Part shown: positions 25,789 to 63,427 of the stretch, one piece after another
Layout of the letters: every line of letters begins with the position of its first letter
How positions within the stretch are numbered: position 1 is the first letter of the stretch
From: Cranoglanis bouderius
Taxonomy: Eukaryota; Chordata; Actinopteri; Siluriformes; Cranoglanididae
Assembly (NCBI GenBank): GCA_023630585.1
Contig: CM042544.1
Location: forward strand, 17,020,256-17,084,255
Length of the DNA stretch: 64,000 nt
Reading direction: 5' to 3'
Made by a program: the position numbers and the translations under genes
Notes under the pieces: model-generated
Databases searched by the model: none
The model's input: only the letters and a program-made list of their open reading frames with translations
What the model was told of the DNA's origin: nothing

Positions 25789-28084
25789 GAGTTTCATACT
25801 CAGTTCAGTCAAATGTATTGGCCAAACATCAACCATTTATATATTTTTTTTTCCATATAAAGTGGGAATGTATCAAGTATAGACTATGAAAGTGCAAATA
25901 ACATTTCAAGGATTAGTTACTTAACAATATAAATTTTTTTTAAAATGGGTTACAAAATGTGCTTGCCTTTTTTTTCTCCAATTGCCTGCATTGACACTCA
26001 AATCTCCTTTTTTTTTCTTCCTCCAAGAAAATAGAACTTGTGTATTTTGATTTAATGCACAGCATACTGTAACAGAAAAGATGTCACTTCACATCTAAAC
26101 AGATGGAAAGAACCTACCGAGTGCTTCACCATGTTAACTCCATCACTTTGGCAACATACATTACTGCTTACTGAAGAAATACTGCAGGTTACTTAGTTGA
26201 TTCTATTTAGGTATGAAAAGAAAAAGAAAAACCCCTTTAAAGCATACATGAGTATACAAACTACATGAGACGATGTCACATGTAAAGTACAGTATTTCAG
26301 TAATTCTACCATCACTACTAGGACAGGTTTGTTTTTTCACTATGGACTTGAATTTTGATTGACATTACAGCAATACAGCAATTTTTCTTCAGCAATGCAA
26401 AACTGCATTAATGTATACCTTTACATTTTGGGGATTTCTTTTAAATTAAGTGTGGATTTACCACTTCCAAAATGTTATCAATGAATGCTGCCATTCAGGA
26501 TTAATGAAATGGCAATTTAGACTGAGAATTTGGTCAGGGGTTTTATACAAATATATGCCCATACCAAAAAGCTTACCGTTTGTTTAAAAGGCTATGAACA
26601 AAAAAAAACAAACAAACAAAAAAAAAAAAAATCACCTCAGTAGTAACAATTAATTAGTTTAAAGCGCGTTATTTAAAAGTGGCACTGTAAAAGGACAGGG
26701 TTTTTGTTTTTTGTTTTTTTGACACATGGACAAAAACATTGGCTTTCATTCATTTTTTGTACATTATCCATTATTTCATTTTTTTTTTTTTTTATGAAAG
26801 ACATTCAATTTCAAATAAATAGAAAATCAATTTCACAATATATTAGGTCTGGCGCTTTACATTATGGATGAAGCACAATGGCATCACGTACTGTACACAC
26901 ATCATCTCGAACACTCAACTCATTTTATCACCACTAAAACTGGTTTGGATAAGAGATACAGGAAAAAATATATATATCAGCAGTGACCCCACACAAGCCT
27001 GTGTTAATTACTGTTTTATAAAAAAAACTCTGGAGGTGGAGCCCAGAGATTAACTAAAGGGTGGTCGAGAATATAGAAAATGTTAATACAAATGCTAAAT
27101 CTGGAGACTGTTACTTCCATTGCCATTGAAAACTAGAGCGACGTGTAGTTTAAGGTAGCACGCATCATTCATTGAGCACTCGAGAGATGTGGCAATAAAT
27201 AAGAGGGAAGGTTCAGGGACAAGGCACTGTAATAAGTTGCGTAGTGTAACCATTGCAGTGTTCCTGCGCAGGACGAATTCAACATTACTTTCCATTTTAA
27301 AATACCAGTAGCATATTACAGTGATCAGGTTTGACCAAAGAAATGAAGAGTTTGCGACTGGAACAACCGCGTTTTCTTTCACCCTGATCAACACCTCAGA
27401 ATAGCCCAGGTCTCGAAAGGATGCTGCTAGAGTTAATTTCTCCAATACTATACACTGGGTTTAAAGGAAGGGTTGTGTTTACAAAGGGGCTCTTTAGCCC
27501 TCAGCAGCAGGCACAGTCAACATACTGTCCACTCACTGTGTGCGTGAACTCTGCATGTGCTGACCAGTGTTTATGGCACCTACAGTAACACCTATCACTA
27601 AGATGGCAGGTCTTTCCAAAAAAAAAACAAAAAAAAAAACCCTGCTCAGGTTGCACAGGACATTCACGCGAACCACTCTGTCAGACTGAAACAGTCATGG
27701 TCCAGACCTTTTTTCTGTGAAACAGATCTGACAGTTCTATAATGAAGCTCACTACCCTAATTATTCCCCGCCACTGACTACAGACCAGCATATTTTGTTC
27801 TGTTGGCGGTTTTCATAATTGTTCACCTCTTCAAGACTGTGAAACACTGTCTGCTTCTAATTAGAAAATTACACATCATGTCCTCAAAGCACAAAAACAC
27901 ACAGGCCTGCAGCAAGAGACACCAGACAAGTTTCAAGACAATTTCAGGCTTCTTAAAATAGGGTTTCAGCCAATTTCTAATCATATCAGTATACGAATGA
28001 ATCCCTTCTCACGATTGATGTCTTCATCAGCTTATTCACATCAAAAGCGGTTATGGAGGAGGAAGAGGAGGAGGAGGCGTGATT
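25783..28084 (-). other. ANKIB1 3' untranslated region (proposed)
   Basis: About 2.3 kb of AT-rich sequence without mobile elements follows the stop codon on the transcript strand. No splice-supported frame is seen. It ends at the first AATAAA reached after the stop; an ATTAAA at 26051-26056 could give a shorter form. The contrast with repeat-rich flanks supports a UTR. Its exact length is inferred. Confidence 0.65.
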
Positions 28085-54852
<26,768 letters not shown>

Positions 54853-54889
54853 CGTTCAGCTCCCAGCTGTCAGTTCTCTCCACTCAGCA

Positions 54890-54913
54890 CTACTTAGGCT
54901 GTGGATCCGGCAT
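54890..54913 (-). promoter_or_regulatory. Upstream ORF in ANKIB1 5' UTR
   Basis: An ATG at 54913-54911 opens a seven-codon frame (MPDPQPK) ending in TAG at 54892-54890. It lies 37 nt before the ANKIB1 ATG and in a different frame. If the acceptor at 54924-54925 is used it is in every transcript of this form and could reduce or condition translation. Its effect is inferred. Confidence 0.6.
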
Positions 54914-54923
54914 CGCGTGTCTC

Positions 54924-55993
54924 CTGGTAACATCAGAAAGACAGAAATGATCCTATTACACGTACATGTTGAGAATGGAAACAGCAGTACAGTCCGATAT
55001 CCGGTTTTTACTAGCCTACATTTTCAAACGCTCACAAGCCAAAGTATTATCTGCCAAATGCTTACCAGAGAAGGAGGAGTCAAATCCATCTCAGGATTTC
55101 CTTTTTAGTTTCTCGTAAACCTTCAGTGTAGTCCAGTGAACTATCAGAGCGAACAAGGCCTAATGTGTCCACACAGACATTGTCTCTATTCTCTGCTAGA
55201 GAATGAGGAGTTGGTTCTCCCCGTCGAGGCCCAGCAGTATTCACAAAAACAAAGTCACATGCTCAGCCACATGAGGGGCCTGACAGGAGCAGATGTCCTA
55301 CTTGATGCATTTTTCTCTACTTGCAGGACAGAAGTGCCTTTAACGGTGAGCTATTCCACACACATACTAACGTTAAACGCACCAGGATACTTCAACTGTT
55401 TACGCTAATTAAATATTTGTGACACAGCACAACAACCGGCCCATAAAAAATTAATCCGCACTTTCAGATCATTAAATTCTTATTAAAGCTGAATACGTTC
55501 GGCGCCGAGAGAGTACAGATCCTCTGAGTATAAAGCAGTCTGTTTCAATTTGCCACCAACAGTTCTTTTGTGTTAACAAAATAAAAATTGACTTGCATGA
55601 CAGCATGCTAGCACCCCACTGTGAGAGCAGGATGCCAAAGGAACAAAGTACAGAGCCTATGGAAATGATTCAAGTAAAACCAGTAAACCGGTTTTCCCTG
55701 CTGTGTCCGACAGTTAACTGTATGTAACAATTAGGGAGGCACTCATATGAAAAGAATGAAAACTGATGGATAAACATGGTTTCAGAGGATTAGACATGAA
55801 AAATCTTTGTTTTTGCAAACCATCATTTCATACTAGTGGTGTTTACATTACATCACCAGGCCTTCAGTTATTAATGTAATGTAATGCAGCGCAGTAAATC
55901 TGATCATTCAAGTTCCACTGCAATTAAACTACCTGTAATAATAAAGCTGTATGAACAGAGTTGCTGCAATTTAAAACTGCATACTGCCTCATA
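54924..55993. other. 5' UTR intron, unassigned part
   Basis: Start of the proposed 8-kb intron upstream of the ATG exon. No repeat or second gene recognised; the frame at 55136-55408 has no known domain. Confidence 0.45.
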
Positions 55994-57955
55994 AAGCCTA
56001 GTACACACACTACATGACTTTAGTTCCAATGTCCAACTAATTTAACAACTCGGTTTTGTGATTACTAGCTGCACTCTCCCGCAACAACCGCTCGTGTAGT
56101 GTGAAGTTCATCAACACAATTTTTCTAAAGCCAGGTGCACACCGTGCGATTTTTTTACTAGTCCATTGCGATTGTTGCTTGTCAGACTGTACGAACATGA
56201 TCCCCGCTGTAAGCCATGTCACACTGTAGGATCCCAGTTGTCATTAATGTCATACTGTATGACAGTCAAGACGCACGCAAGAAGACCCGTACAGAGTTTT
56301 TAAACTATTAATTTCCATTAAAGGAAAGAAAGTGAAATGTCAACACAAGTCAGACAAAATATACAAAATATATTATAATTTGAAAAACTTCATTGGCAAA
56401 AATTCGGTGGCAGTTGTTACACTAAACGGTCATGTTTTAGAACGAAGTAGCTCACCTGAAATTCGTATTTCCAGAGCTCTCTCTCTCTCTCCAAACCGCT
56501 TCCTTTTTAGCCCCGTCATGATACAGCAGCGAGGACACGTCATATAAACACTCCTTTTCCCTCCATAACTCAATAAGTTTCTCTTCTTGCTGTACCGTCC
56601 ACCTGACACTTTTGACGATTTGACAGTCGTCGTAGGAGAAGCCACACTACAGGACTGTGCCTCAAATCTTCTGACACTGTCAGGATTTAATCGGAGGAAA
56701 AATTTGATCGCGACGGCCATTAATGGGCTGTCGGGGGAACTAGCGATCAAAGACTACAGATTTTGGCCTGGGATTATAGGAATCTTTTAGGATTCTCAAA
56801 ATTTGTCAAATCGTGGCCAAAATCGTACAGCGTGAACCCGGCTTTAGTCTGTGAGCGATTGCAGAGGCTCAGATATTTTCAAGCATTATATTTCGTAAAT
56901 TCTTACAGTATTACAACTATAAAGTTTTACAACATTCCAACAGTGTCAACAACAGCTATATAAGGTCCTTCACTATAATATTTGATAAGAATTCTAGGAT
57001 TTTTCCTGGTGAAATATTTTGGAAGACTTCTAAATACATATTTTCTGTGTAAAAGCATTACCTAGTATTGTTAAGAGAAGGTCATTCTTGTTTTATAGGA
57101 ATCACATGTTGGAGGCTCTTCGCCGTTCAATAGGAACACGTGTGCATGTCTTGCATGTCCAATACGGCACCTTGTGTATACGGTCTGGTCGTGTCTGGAT
57201 TCGAAAGGGGAATAAGGGAAGTGTATTTCATTTATAGCAGGGCTGATTTTGTGTAGTTTGTTATGAATGTTGATTCCAATTCCCTTTGTCACGTTTTGGA
57301 GATGTACAAGCATATTATGGGTTTGAGATCTGATGGTGGGATCTGACAATCTGTAATTCTCAGTTTGAGTGCTTGATATTTTCAAGGATGTTTGTTTTCT
57401 CAGCAAGAACAGCACTGAAAAACAGCCAATGAGAGCCCAAGAGGAACTCAAATTTATCTACCATCATGCACAGCAAATTCCTGACTCCAGTTCTATCCAT
57501 CCATCTTTTTGTGTAAGAGGACAAATGAAAAAATGTAGGCACAATCAAAATGCTTCTGTAGAACTTATCTAACTTATATGTCACATCCAAATGGTCATTA
57601 GAAACAGCAAAAAACAAGCATGATTCCTGGTGAGGCAAAGTATAAAAATAGCTAGATTTTTACACTAGACCTCAAGTTCTCTTGGCAGAACTGACGGTCC
57701 TCACTGCCTGTGTTTTACCAATCAATCCTATATCCATATGTTCTTTTATTTCTCTTTTTCATGTCTCCATACAAAGTCACATGATACACAACGTTCGTGA
57801 GAATGCTGGATTTAGGGTTCATGCTTCAGTGGAGATCTCTCCAGGTGAAATTTGTTTAGTTTGTACACCCAAACATCCACCAAACAACTGATCGCAAGTC
57901 TTGTAGTGTGAGCAGGGCAGAGATTCTGAAAGTCGTATAGTGCGTGTTTGGCTTA
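55994..57955. mobile_element. hAT-like element, interrupted by a second one
   Basis: Left end AAGCCTAGTACACACACTAC and right end GTCGTATAGTGCGTGTTTGG are inverted. The interior has lost any transposase. Another element occupies 56125-56847. Related short copy at 43141-43477. Confidence 0.6.
56125..56847. mobile_element. Nested element (CTAAAGCC...GGCTTTAG)
   Basis: Ends CTAAAGCCAGGTGCACACCG and CGTGAACCCGGCTTTAG are inverted. It sits about 130 bp inside the left end of the outer element. No target duplication identified, so superfamily is open. Confidence 0.65.
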
Positions 57956-57959
57956 AGCC

Positions 57960-58785
57960 AACGAAAGACCTAGGATTACAATTTAAGACCAAGTGTTTCA
58001 GTAGTGCAACCTCCACTGGCATAGTGACTCATGCTTCACAGGAGCCAGGGAGACGAGACACACTTTTCCTTCAGGAGCACCAGGGGCTTCCGGCTCGCTC
58101 TGCCAACTGCCCTCAACCCACTGGGAGCAGGTTCTGTTAGAGGGGCAGGATTCAGCACAGCTATAGTTGTACCCCTACTCATACCATCTGTCCACACAGG
58201 CACCCGAAGTGACCAGTCAGCTGATGCTCAAGTCTGCTTTTAGCCTGAGAGGTTACAACTCACATACACCCACAGAACAACTAAGACCATTTTTAAATAT
58301 GGACAAATATAAAACGTGCAGTCTATGCTTCCTTGCTGTTATTTGCAAAAGGGAAATTCCAGATTCCTGGATGATACATTTGCATCATAAAATGGAACTA
58401 ACCAGCTTACAAATTGCACAGATTAAGCATTTAGCAAGTCATTTTGCTTGTATTTAAAGGAACATGGACACAAAAACACATGTTTTCACTTAGCACAGAT
58501 TGCAATGAATTAAATTCCATTACGGACGTGAATAGAAATGAACATTTTAGGGAGAGAGCATACTTCCAATAAGCTGTGAAGCTTAGATTCAAAAACAGAA
58601 AGATTAACATGCACATCTTAAATGCAGCTTGTCTTAACCTAAAAACTTTTTTTGCTATACTTGTATTTCACTTAATATAGTGTGAACAATAAGGGTTTGA
58701 AACAGGTACATACAGATCATAGACAGTCATGTCAAACAAATGTATTGTAAAAAGTTTTAAACCAATAAACAAAGACCGTAAAGAG
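57960..58785. other. 5' UTR intron, unassigned part
   Basis: No gene or identified repeat. Frames up to 96 codons overlap on both strands without recognisable products. Confidence 0.45.
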
Positions 58786-58790
58786 CTCCG

Positions 58791-59374
58791 TCTCACCACC
58801 TCCCGCTACCTCACCGTCTCCCGCTACCTCACCGTCTCCCGCTACCTCACCATTCACATCTACCTCACCATCTCCACCTACCTCACCACCTCCACCTACC
58901 TCACCACCTCCACCTACCTCACCATTCACATCTACCTCACCATCTCCAGCTACCTCACCACCTCCACCTACCTCACCACCTCCACCTACCTCACCACCTC
59001 CACCTACCTCACCATCTCCACCTACCTCACCATCTCCACCTACCTCATCAACTCCCGCTACCTCACCATCTCCCGCTACCTCACCATCTCCACCTACCTC
59101 ACCATCTCCACCTACCTCACCATCTCCCGCTACCTCACCATCTCCCGCTACCTCACCATCACCCGCTACCTCACCATCTCCCGCTACCTCACCATCTCCC
59201 GCTACCTCACCATCTCCACCTACCTCACCATCTCCATCTACCTCACCATCTCCATCTACCTCACCATCTCCCGCTACCTCACCATCTCCCGCTACCTCAC
59301 CATCTCCCGCTACCTCACCATCTCCCGCTACCTCACCATCTACCGTTACCTCAACATCTACCGTTACCTCAACA
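58791..59374. repeat. 18-bp minisatellite, about 32 copies
   Basis: Tandem units of CTCACCATCTCCCGCTAC with variants CCACCTACCTC. Because 18 is divisible by three, both strands stay open across the array (Tyr-Leu-Thr-rich on plus, Gly-Glu-Val-Asp-rich on minus). Not a gene. Confidence 0.95.
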
Positions 59375-59399
59375 TCCGGATCAATACAATCCCCTTTAT

Positions 59400-59744
59400 C
59401 TATCCAAGCAGATAAATCAGGCAAATAGTCATTTTATTTATTTATTTATTTGTTTCAATTTTAGGAAATATTCTCGTATTTATATTTATTTTTTTTCCAT
59501 TATATAATTTATTCATACTATTTCTTTCAATAGGTTATGGTTTCAACATTGATACGAATGTCTTTTTCATTTTTTAGCTTATGAGTCATGACCTCAGTAT
59601 TAACAACTTGTGAGTGTCTTTTGTGTCACTAATAGCATATGCGAGTAAATAATTAAAAAAAAAAAACTGTGAAATGTACTGACAAACACCACACTATAAC
59701 TATTTTACTGATGTTTATAATTTATTAACAAGACATTTATAAAA
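59400..59744. other. Unassigned intronic stretch
   Basis: AT-rich with TTTA repeats; nothing recognised. Confidence 0.4.
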
Positions 59745-59964
59745 GAAAAAAACATCCATCCATTTTCCATACTGCTTATAGTACCACAGGGTCGTGGGGG
59801 AGCTCGGAGCACATCCCAGGGAACTCGGGGCACAAGGACAACCTGGACTCATACTACAGACAATTAAGAGATGCCAATCAGCCTACAACGCATGTCTTTT
59901 GACTGGTGGAGGAAAGCAAAGTACCTGAAGGAAACCCCCGAAGCACGGGGAGAACATGCAAACA

Positions 59965-60033
<69 letters not shown>

Positions 60034-60095
60034 GTGGAGACGGGATTCGAACCCCCAACCTCGGAGGTGCGAGGCAAGCGTGCCTACCACTAAAC
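59745..60095. repeat. Dispersed fish repeat with (CA)n insert
   Basis: Shares CATCCATTTTCCATAC, GGGTCGTGGGG, GGGGCACAAGG, ACGCATGTCTTT, GGAGAACATGCAAAC and GGATTCGAACCCCCAACCTC with 61098-61400. A (CA)n tract lies inside. The CGAACCCCC block recalls a tRNA T-arm, but no full tRNA folds. Class not assigned. Confidence 0.65.
59966..60031. repeat. (CA)n microsatellite
   Basis: About 32 CA units within the dispersed repeat. Confidence 0.97.
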
Positions 60096-60569
60096 TTGTC
60101 AGGAAAGGGAGCACCACTTTGTGACCACAGGACTGATTTTGTCTGGTGAACTTTTTTCAATCCAGCAATGGCATTTGGGCACTCCTGATAGAGACACACA
60201 TTATCAGGCCACTGATTGTCTCACTACTGTGCTGAAAATGGTCAGAAATCTAAATTACATCTGGTCAGCAGTGACTCTGTGATGGAGCTTTTGTACTAAT
60301 GCTCAAGGCAGAGTTGTTCATAGAAACACAAGGGATTCAGTTAATGTATATATCCTGTACATTCCTTAATTTTCTTTCTGCATGCAATCTGAGTTAATGT
60401 GCAACTTTGTCACAGGGGTCAACTATTACAAAAATTACAAGATATATAGATATAGTAAATATATAGACTTCCTATCTAAAGCGAATTATAAGCGAGTCAA
60501 GCATAGAGGTGTTAGAGAAGCAGACAGTAGTACAATAATCACTGATCAGACACAGAGCAAAACAGGCAG

Positions 60570-60573
<4 letters not shown>

Positions 60574-60616
<43 letters not shown>
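60574..60616. repeat. (CA)n microsatellite
   Basis: About 21 CA units. Confidence 0.97.
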
Positions 60617-60619
<3 letters not shown>

Positions 60620-61097
60620 CTGTGTCAGCCACAACTAAACACTGTGAGAAAGAGAGATGCTGCTAAATATGAGGAGTGTCAGTAATCAGGAATTTTACAG
60701 GACTGTTATGATACAATCTTACAAGTCAGACAAGGCCAACAAGCAGCAGTGCCAAGTAATACACATAACGAGAGTCGTTATGAGGTCATGATTAGTAATA
60801 GTGTATGATTAAATGGTGACTTCATCGCTGACTTACAAAATACTGATCAAATGAAAACGCATTTCTGTCCATTACCATCTACTTTTCTCATTCCTTTTGT
60901 GTCTGGCTGTGACTCCCTAAAAATTTCACAACCCCCTCAAAATCATACTCTAGCCGCCTCCGTTTCTCCACGCAGGAGACGCAGACTACACTGAAAACCC
61001 TTTGGCTGTGCAATCCTCTACTGTTTGAAACAGGTTACATTGCTACTTCCGCTGTACGCCGTAACTGTATCAAATGCACAGATAAACACAACATCAC

Positions 61098-61400
61098 TGA
61101 CCATCCATCCATTTTCCATACCGCTTGTCCTACACAGGGTCGTGGGGTGCCTGGAGCCTATCCCAATGGACTCGGGGCACAAGGCGGGGGACACCCTGGA
61201 TGGGGTGCCAATCCATCACAGGGCACAATCGCACATATATTTGGCAATGCCAATCGGCCTACGATGCATGTCTTTGGACCTGGGGAGGAAACTGGAGTAC
61301 CTGAAGGAAACCCCCAAAGCATGGGGAGAACATGTCAACTCGGCACACACAGGGCGGAGGTGGGATTCGAACCCCCAACCCCAGAGGTTAAACAGCACTG
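61098..61400. repeat. Dispersed fish repeat, second copy
   Basis: Longer, cleaner copy of the 59745 sequence (CATCCATCCATTTTCCATAC to GGATTCGAACCCCCAACCCC). The frame at 61025-61471 is produced by it. Confidence 0.65.
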
Positions 61401-61589
61401 GCATGCTAGTTAGATGTGTTTTTTGGGGAGTGCACCAAATTTCCTTGCAGCTTACATCATCATCATTATAAATACTGACAGTATAAGAGACCGTCTCAGA
61501 AATATCTAAACAAAAAGAACAGCTTGTGTGTATGTTTCACACGGTATGTTTAGACTAGGTTAGCACAGCATGAAAATTTCAGATCAACA

Positions 61590-61907
61590 CCCCTGCTGAA
61601 AAATGCAGCTCGCTCTGACCAGCCAAAACACACACTGAGCTGGTCAAGCTGATGGCCCGTTTCTGCCAGCTGGTAAATTATTTTCCCTCTTCCTTATTCC
61701 TTGACTAAACAGATCAATAAATGTTAGAGATTTTCTCATTCCTTTACTCTTGTGCTATTTTCTTAAAAACAACTTGTCCGTGATGTTGCATTTTTTTTTT
61801 TGTGGTAGTTCAGAAACTGTTTCCATCCACCAGCTGGCAAAAGACCACCAGCTTGGCCAGCTCAGCCTGTGTTTTGGCAGCTGGTAGCTGGATTTTTCAG
61901 CAGGGTT
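61590..61907. mobile_element. MITE with CCCTGCTGAAAAA ends
   Basis: CCCCTGCTGAAAAATGCAGC and GCTGGATTTTTCAGCAGGG are inverted; CAGCTGG/CCAGCT motifs recur in the interior (GACCAGCCAAAACACACA and TGTGTTTTGGCAGCTGG). No target duplication seen. Confidence 0.75.
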
Positions 61908-62106
61908 CCCTACACATAACTGCCAGTAACAAAGCTGAAGCAAATCCTAAATGTCTAAAACTGGAGCGTGCTTCAGCTTGGTGTGTGAGCAGGAGTGTGC
62001 GGTGTGTGGAATGGAGGCCCTGTGGTGTTGTGGTGTCCTGCAGCTGTCCTGCAGCTCCTCACTGCTGTTTAGAGATAAAACTGCCTAATATTTCCAAGAG
62101 TCTGGG

Positions 62107-62108
<2 letters not shown>

Positions 62109-62161
<53 letters not shown>
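62109..62161. repeat. (GT)n microsatellite
   Basis: About 26 GT units. Confidence 0.97.
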
Positions 62162-62165
<4 letters not shown>

Positions 62166-62329
62166 TGTACATGCTCAGCTTTCTACCACGAGACATGCCA
62201 CTGGAGAACACCTTGTTCACCAACCACACCTTATTCACCAAGACAACACTGTGCAGAGCTTCACTACGGACAAAAGACCTTAACATATTACACACGAATT
62301 ATTACACAGTAACGTGACCATTTTTCACA

Positions 62330-63280
62330 TGAGAAATGAGAGGAGTCAAAAATGGACGAGTCATATACTTTCCAGACTATTTCTTTGACCCGTATCAACG
62401 TAGCACGAATTGTCAACGTCGTGTCACTCGTATTTAGCCATCTTCAGTTTATTTGCTCGAAGGACCGCTACCGAGAGATGCATCCGTTTACAGTTTAGCT
62501 AGCTGTCTAACTAACAAATACTGACAAGTAATGTTAGAAAAGACTGCTAGTTAATGTGCACTGATACCGGCCTGTCTGCACAGCAGCTAGCTAGCGTTAC
62601 TAAGCAAAACACGCTCGGTATGAACACAAACAGTAACTTGCACCAGACATTTTCACCGCTTTATATAACTGAGTCAGGGACGTATCTAGAGGGCTAATAA
62701 AACAACCCATGCCGTTAATCTTACTTTACAGCAACGACCTAGCTATCCAGATCAAATAGACAACAAAAGAATTAGGTTAGCCAGTGATAACGAACACCAT
62801 AAACAACCAGCTTGGACATTATACATGGCTAAGCTAACGTGCCACGGTGTTAGCTAGCTAAGCGGCTTGTTTACTAACATTAACGAGTGTTGGTGGAAGA
62901 AGCAGTAACGGTCATTCGCGTTGTCTTACATGTCAACTTTGTTGTTGTGTCAGAAATGCACACCGATAACGTATGAAACTGATCAGCTTAACAGAGAATC
63001 ACGCGTCTAACGTAATGGAAAGCTGGTAACATGATAAGAGGAGAATTTTAAATGTGTTTACCAGATTATCAGGAACAATAGCTGCGAGTCCGCGAGTCCT
63101 GCTGAACTGGAGGGGGGGAAAACTCTGGTGATGTTTCAGTCATCAATCCGATCTGGGTTACTTTCACTCCAAAAATCGCCTCCCTTCTCTGCTCTTTGTT
63201 GTAAACGAGCTCAAATGAGCGTGAAGCAGTAAACAAGCGGGTAGCTTCCTTCTCTGTTTAACCTACCACCAAAATACAAG
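62330..63280 (-). promoter_or_regulatory. Candidate ANKIB1 promoter region, possibly bidirectional
   Basis: About 950 bp free of recognisable repeats, with more CpG than surrounding DNA and several GCTAGC/TAGCTAG-type motifs. In mammals ANKIB1 and KRIT1 start head to head a short distance apart, which would fit a shared promoter here. No KRIT1 exon is identifiable, so the bidirectional reading is inference. Confidence 0.35.
63062..63230 (-). other. Candidate non-coding first exon of ANKIB1
   Basis: On the minus strand a plausible donor (CTG then GTAAAC, GT at 63060-63061) ends a CpG-containing stretch without repeats. Its acceptor partner would be at 54924-54925, making an 8.1-kb 5' UTR intron. 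There is no coding evidence; the upstream limit is arbitrary. Confidence 0.35.
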
Positions 63281-63282
63281 TC

Positions 63283-63284
<2 letters not shown>

Positions 63285-63331
<47 letters not shown>
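63285..63331. repeat. (TG)n microsatellite
   Basis: About 23 TG units followed by a GTGAGTGAGAG tail, immediately beyond the candidate promoter. Confidence 0.97.
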
Positions 63332-63334
<3 letters not shown>

Positions 63335-63427
63335 TGAGAGTGAGTGAGTGTGAGAGAGACTCCATGTTTTGCACATTCAGCATTTCAATCTTCAAATCAG
63401 AATACAAGTTTGGTTAATATTTATCCA

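Noticed and set aside
58791..59374. Possible CRISPR array
   Set aside because: Units are contiguous with no unique spacers, and the genome is eukaryotic.
58729..59424. 228- and 230-codon frames on opposite strands
   Set aside because: Both are translations of the 18-bp tandem array; no start context, splice support or homology.
59878..60199. Cys-Val-rich frames near 60 kb
   Set aside because: Products of the (CA)n tract inside a dispersed repeat.
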